From: an uncultured Sulfitobacter sp.
Lineage (GTDB): Bacteria; Pseudomonadota; Alphaproteobacteria; Rhodobacterales; Rhodobacteraceae
Assembly: GCA_937138475.1 (NCBI GenBank)
Contig: CAKZPD010000038.1
Location: forward strand, 1-54,427
DNA: 54,427 nucleotides
Direction of reading: 5' to 3'
Both the position numbers and the translations under genes were made by a program. Below are positions 53,990 through 54,427 of the stretch, piece by piece (the first letter of the stretch is position 1; the number at the start of each line of letters is the position of its first letter). The notes beneath the pieces are model-generated. The model had not been told where the DNA came from and searched no databases. It was given only the letters and a program-made list of their open reading frames with translations.

Positions 53990-54418
53990 ATGCGTGTTGC
54001 CAGACCTAAATCTTGCGATCTCCATCGCCTATTGCGCTTGTGGTTCGCCTATGTCTGCCTTGTATGCACCGTCTGCTTCCCAACACTCTCGCATTCTGGC
54101 GATCTAACCGTCGAATACCGGATAGGAAGTCCTGAACAGGGCTTCGTTCCATTTTCTCTTGGAACCAGTCTGGGATTTCAAGACGCGCCAGTTTGGTTCA
54201 AGATATCCATACCAAGTCAAGTCAGAGCCGCCGACCAAGTTCTGTTGGTTAGACCAGTTCACCTGGACAATGTTCAGGTGCATTTGGGATCGCCCGATGG
54301 CGAGATTATTGCTCAATTTGGTGATACATTGACCTCAGAACGAGGTCTTAGTGTCCGTCGTCAGATAATTTGGGCCAACAGAGCGTTTTCGTTATTGGAG
54401 GCTCTGGCTCATCCTTGA
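53990..54418 (+). CDS. 7TM-DISM-like sensor, extracellular part, truncated or frameshifted
   Basis: 142 codons from the ATG at 53990 (AGGAGAAG upstream). A signal/membrane segment (about 14-36) is followed by sequence like the 7TMR-DISM extracellular domain 2: PVWFKISIP, LLVRPVHLDNVQVHLGSPDG. The frame stops at 54416. Another frame reads VFVIGGSGSSLIEF to the window edge, which fits the domain better, so a frameshift near 54385 is suspected. Full-length relatives continue into a 7-helix domain and a GGDEF or histidine kinase output. AT content is higher than in the catabolic genes. Confidence 0.5.
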   Translation: MRVARPKSCDLHRLLRLWFAYVCLVCTVCFPTLSHSGDLTVEYRIGSPEQGFVPFSLGTSLGFQDAPVWFKISIPSQVRAADQVLLVRPVHLDNVQVHLGSPDGEIIAQFGDTLTSERGLSVRRQIIWANRAFSLLEALAHP

Positions 54419-54427
54419 TTGAGTTTA

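Overview
The window looks like chromosomal DNA of a marine alphaproteobacterium of the Roseobacter group (Rhodobacteraceae). The reasons are the family content (SmoEFGK-type polyol transporter, TRAP transporter, several Dpp-type ABC transporters, a Rieske quaternary-amine oxygenase, a dimethylglycine-dehydrogenase-like protein and a DMSP-lyase-family cupin), the GC-rich coding sequence and the dense operons with ATGA overlaps. Genus cannot be assigned from sequence alone.

Left edge (1-1.3 kb): start of an IS3-type transposase reading off the window, an HNH-nuclease-like gene in AT-richer DNA, an array of 11-bp palindromes, and tRNA-Phe. Sugar block (1.3-17.2 kb, + strand): ROK regulator, fructokinase, GAPDH, zwf, edd, eda, pgi, a LacI-type regulator, the polyol ABC transporter smoEFGK and a mannitol-2-dehydrogenase-family enzyme. 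Together they encode polyol uptake, oxidation to a ketose, phosphorylation, isomerisation and Entner-Doudoroff breakdown. Only 6-phosphogluconolactonase and a sorbitol dehydrogenase are missing locally.

Peptide/amide block (17.4-26.5 kb): a five-gene Dpp/Opp-type ABC transporter and a LysR regulator (- strand), divergent from an amidohydrolase and a COG0523 GTPase (+ strand). A second Dpp/Gsi-type transporter (26.6-33.5 kb, - strand) has a fused double ATPase, two permeases and two paralogous binding proteins.

Osmolyte block (33.6-51.8 kb): IclR regulator and TRAP transporter (- strand), divergent from a GMC oxidoreductase around a strong IclR-type operator. Then come RpiR regulator, Rieske oxygenase and aldehyde dehydrogenase (- strand), divergent from a tightly coupled + strand operon: DMGDH-like demethylase, MDR dehydrogenase, DMSP-lyase-family cupin, three tandem enolase-superfamily racemases and a class III aminotransferase. 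This resembles betaine (N-methylated amino acid) catabolism, but the gene combination is unusual and is the most interesting system here.

Right end (51.8-54.4 kb): a branched-chain-type ABC operon (livH-livM-livG-livF) plus a hydantoin/Asp-Glu racemase gene, collapsed to about 1.8 kb by internal deletions, nonsense codons and a frameshift. An IS481-type scar and the N-terminal part of a 7TM-DISM-like sensor follow. A recurrent feature is a strong stem-loop directly after every solute-binding-protein gene.
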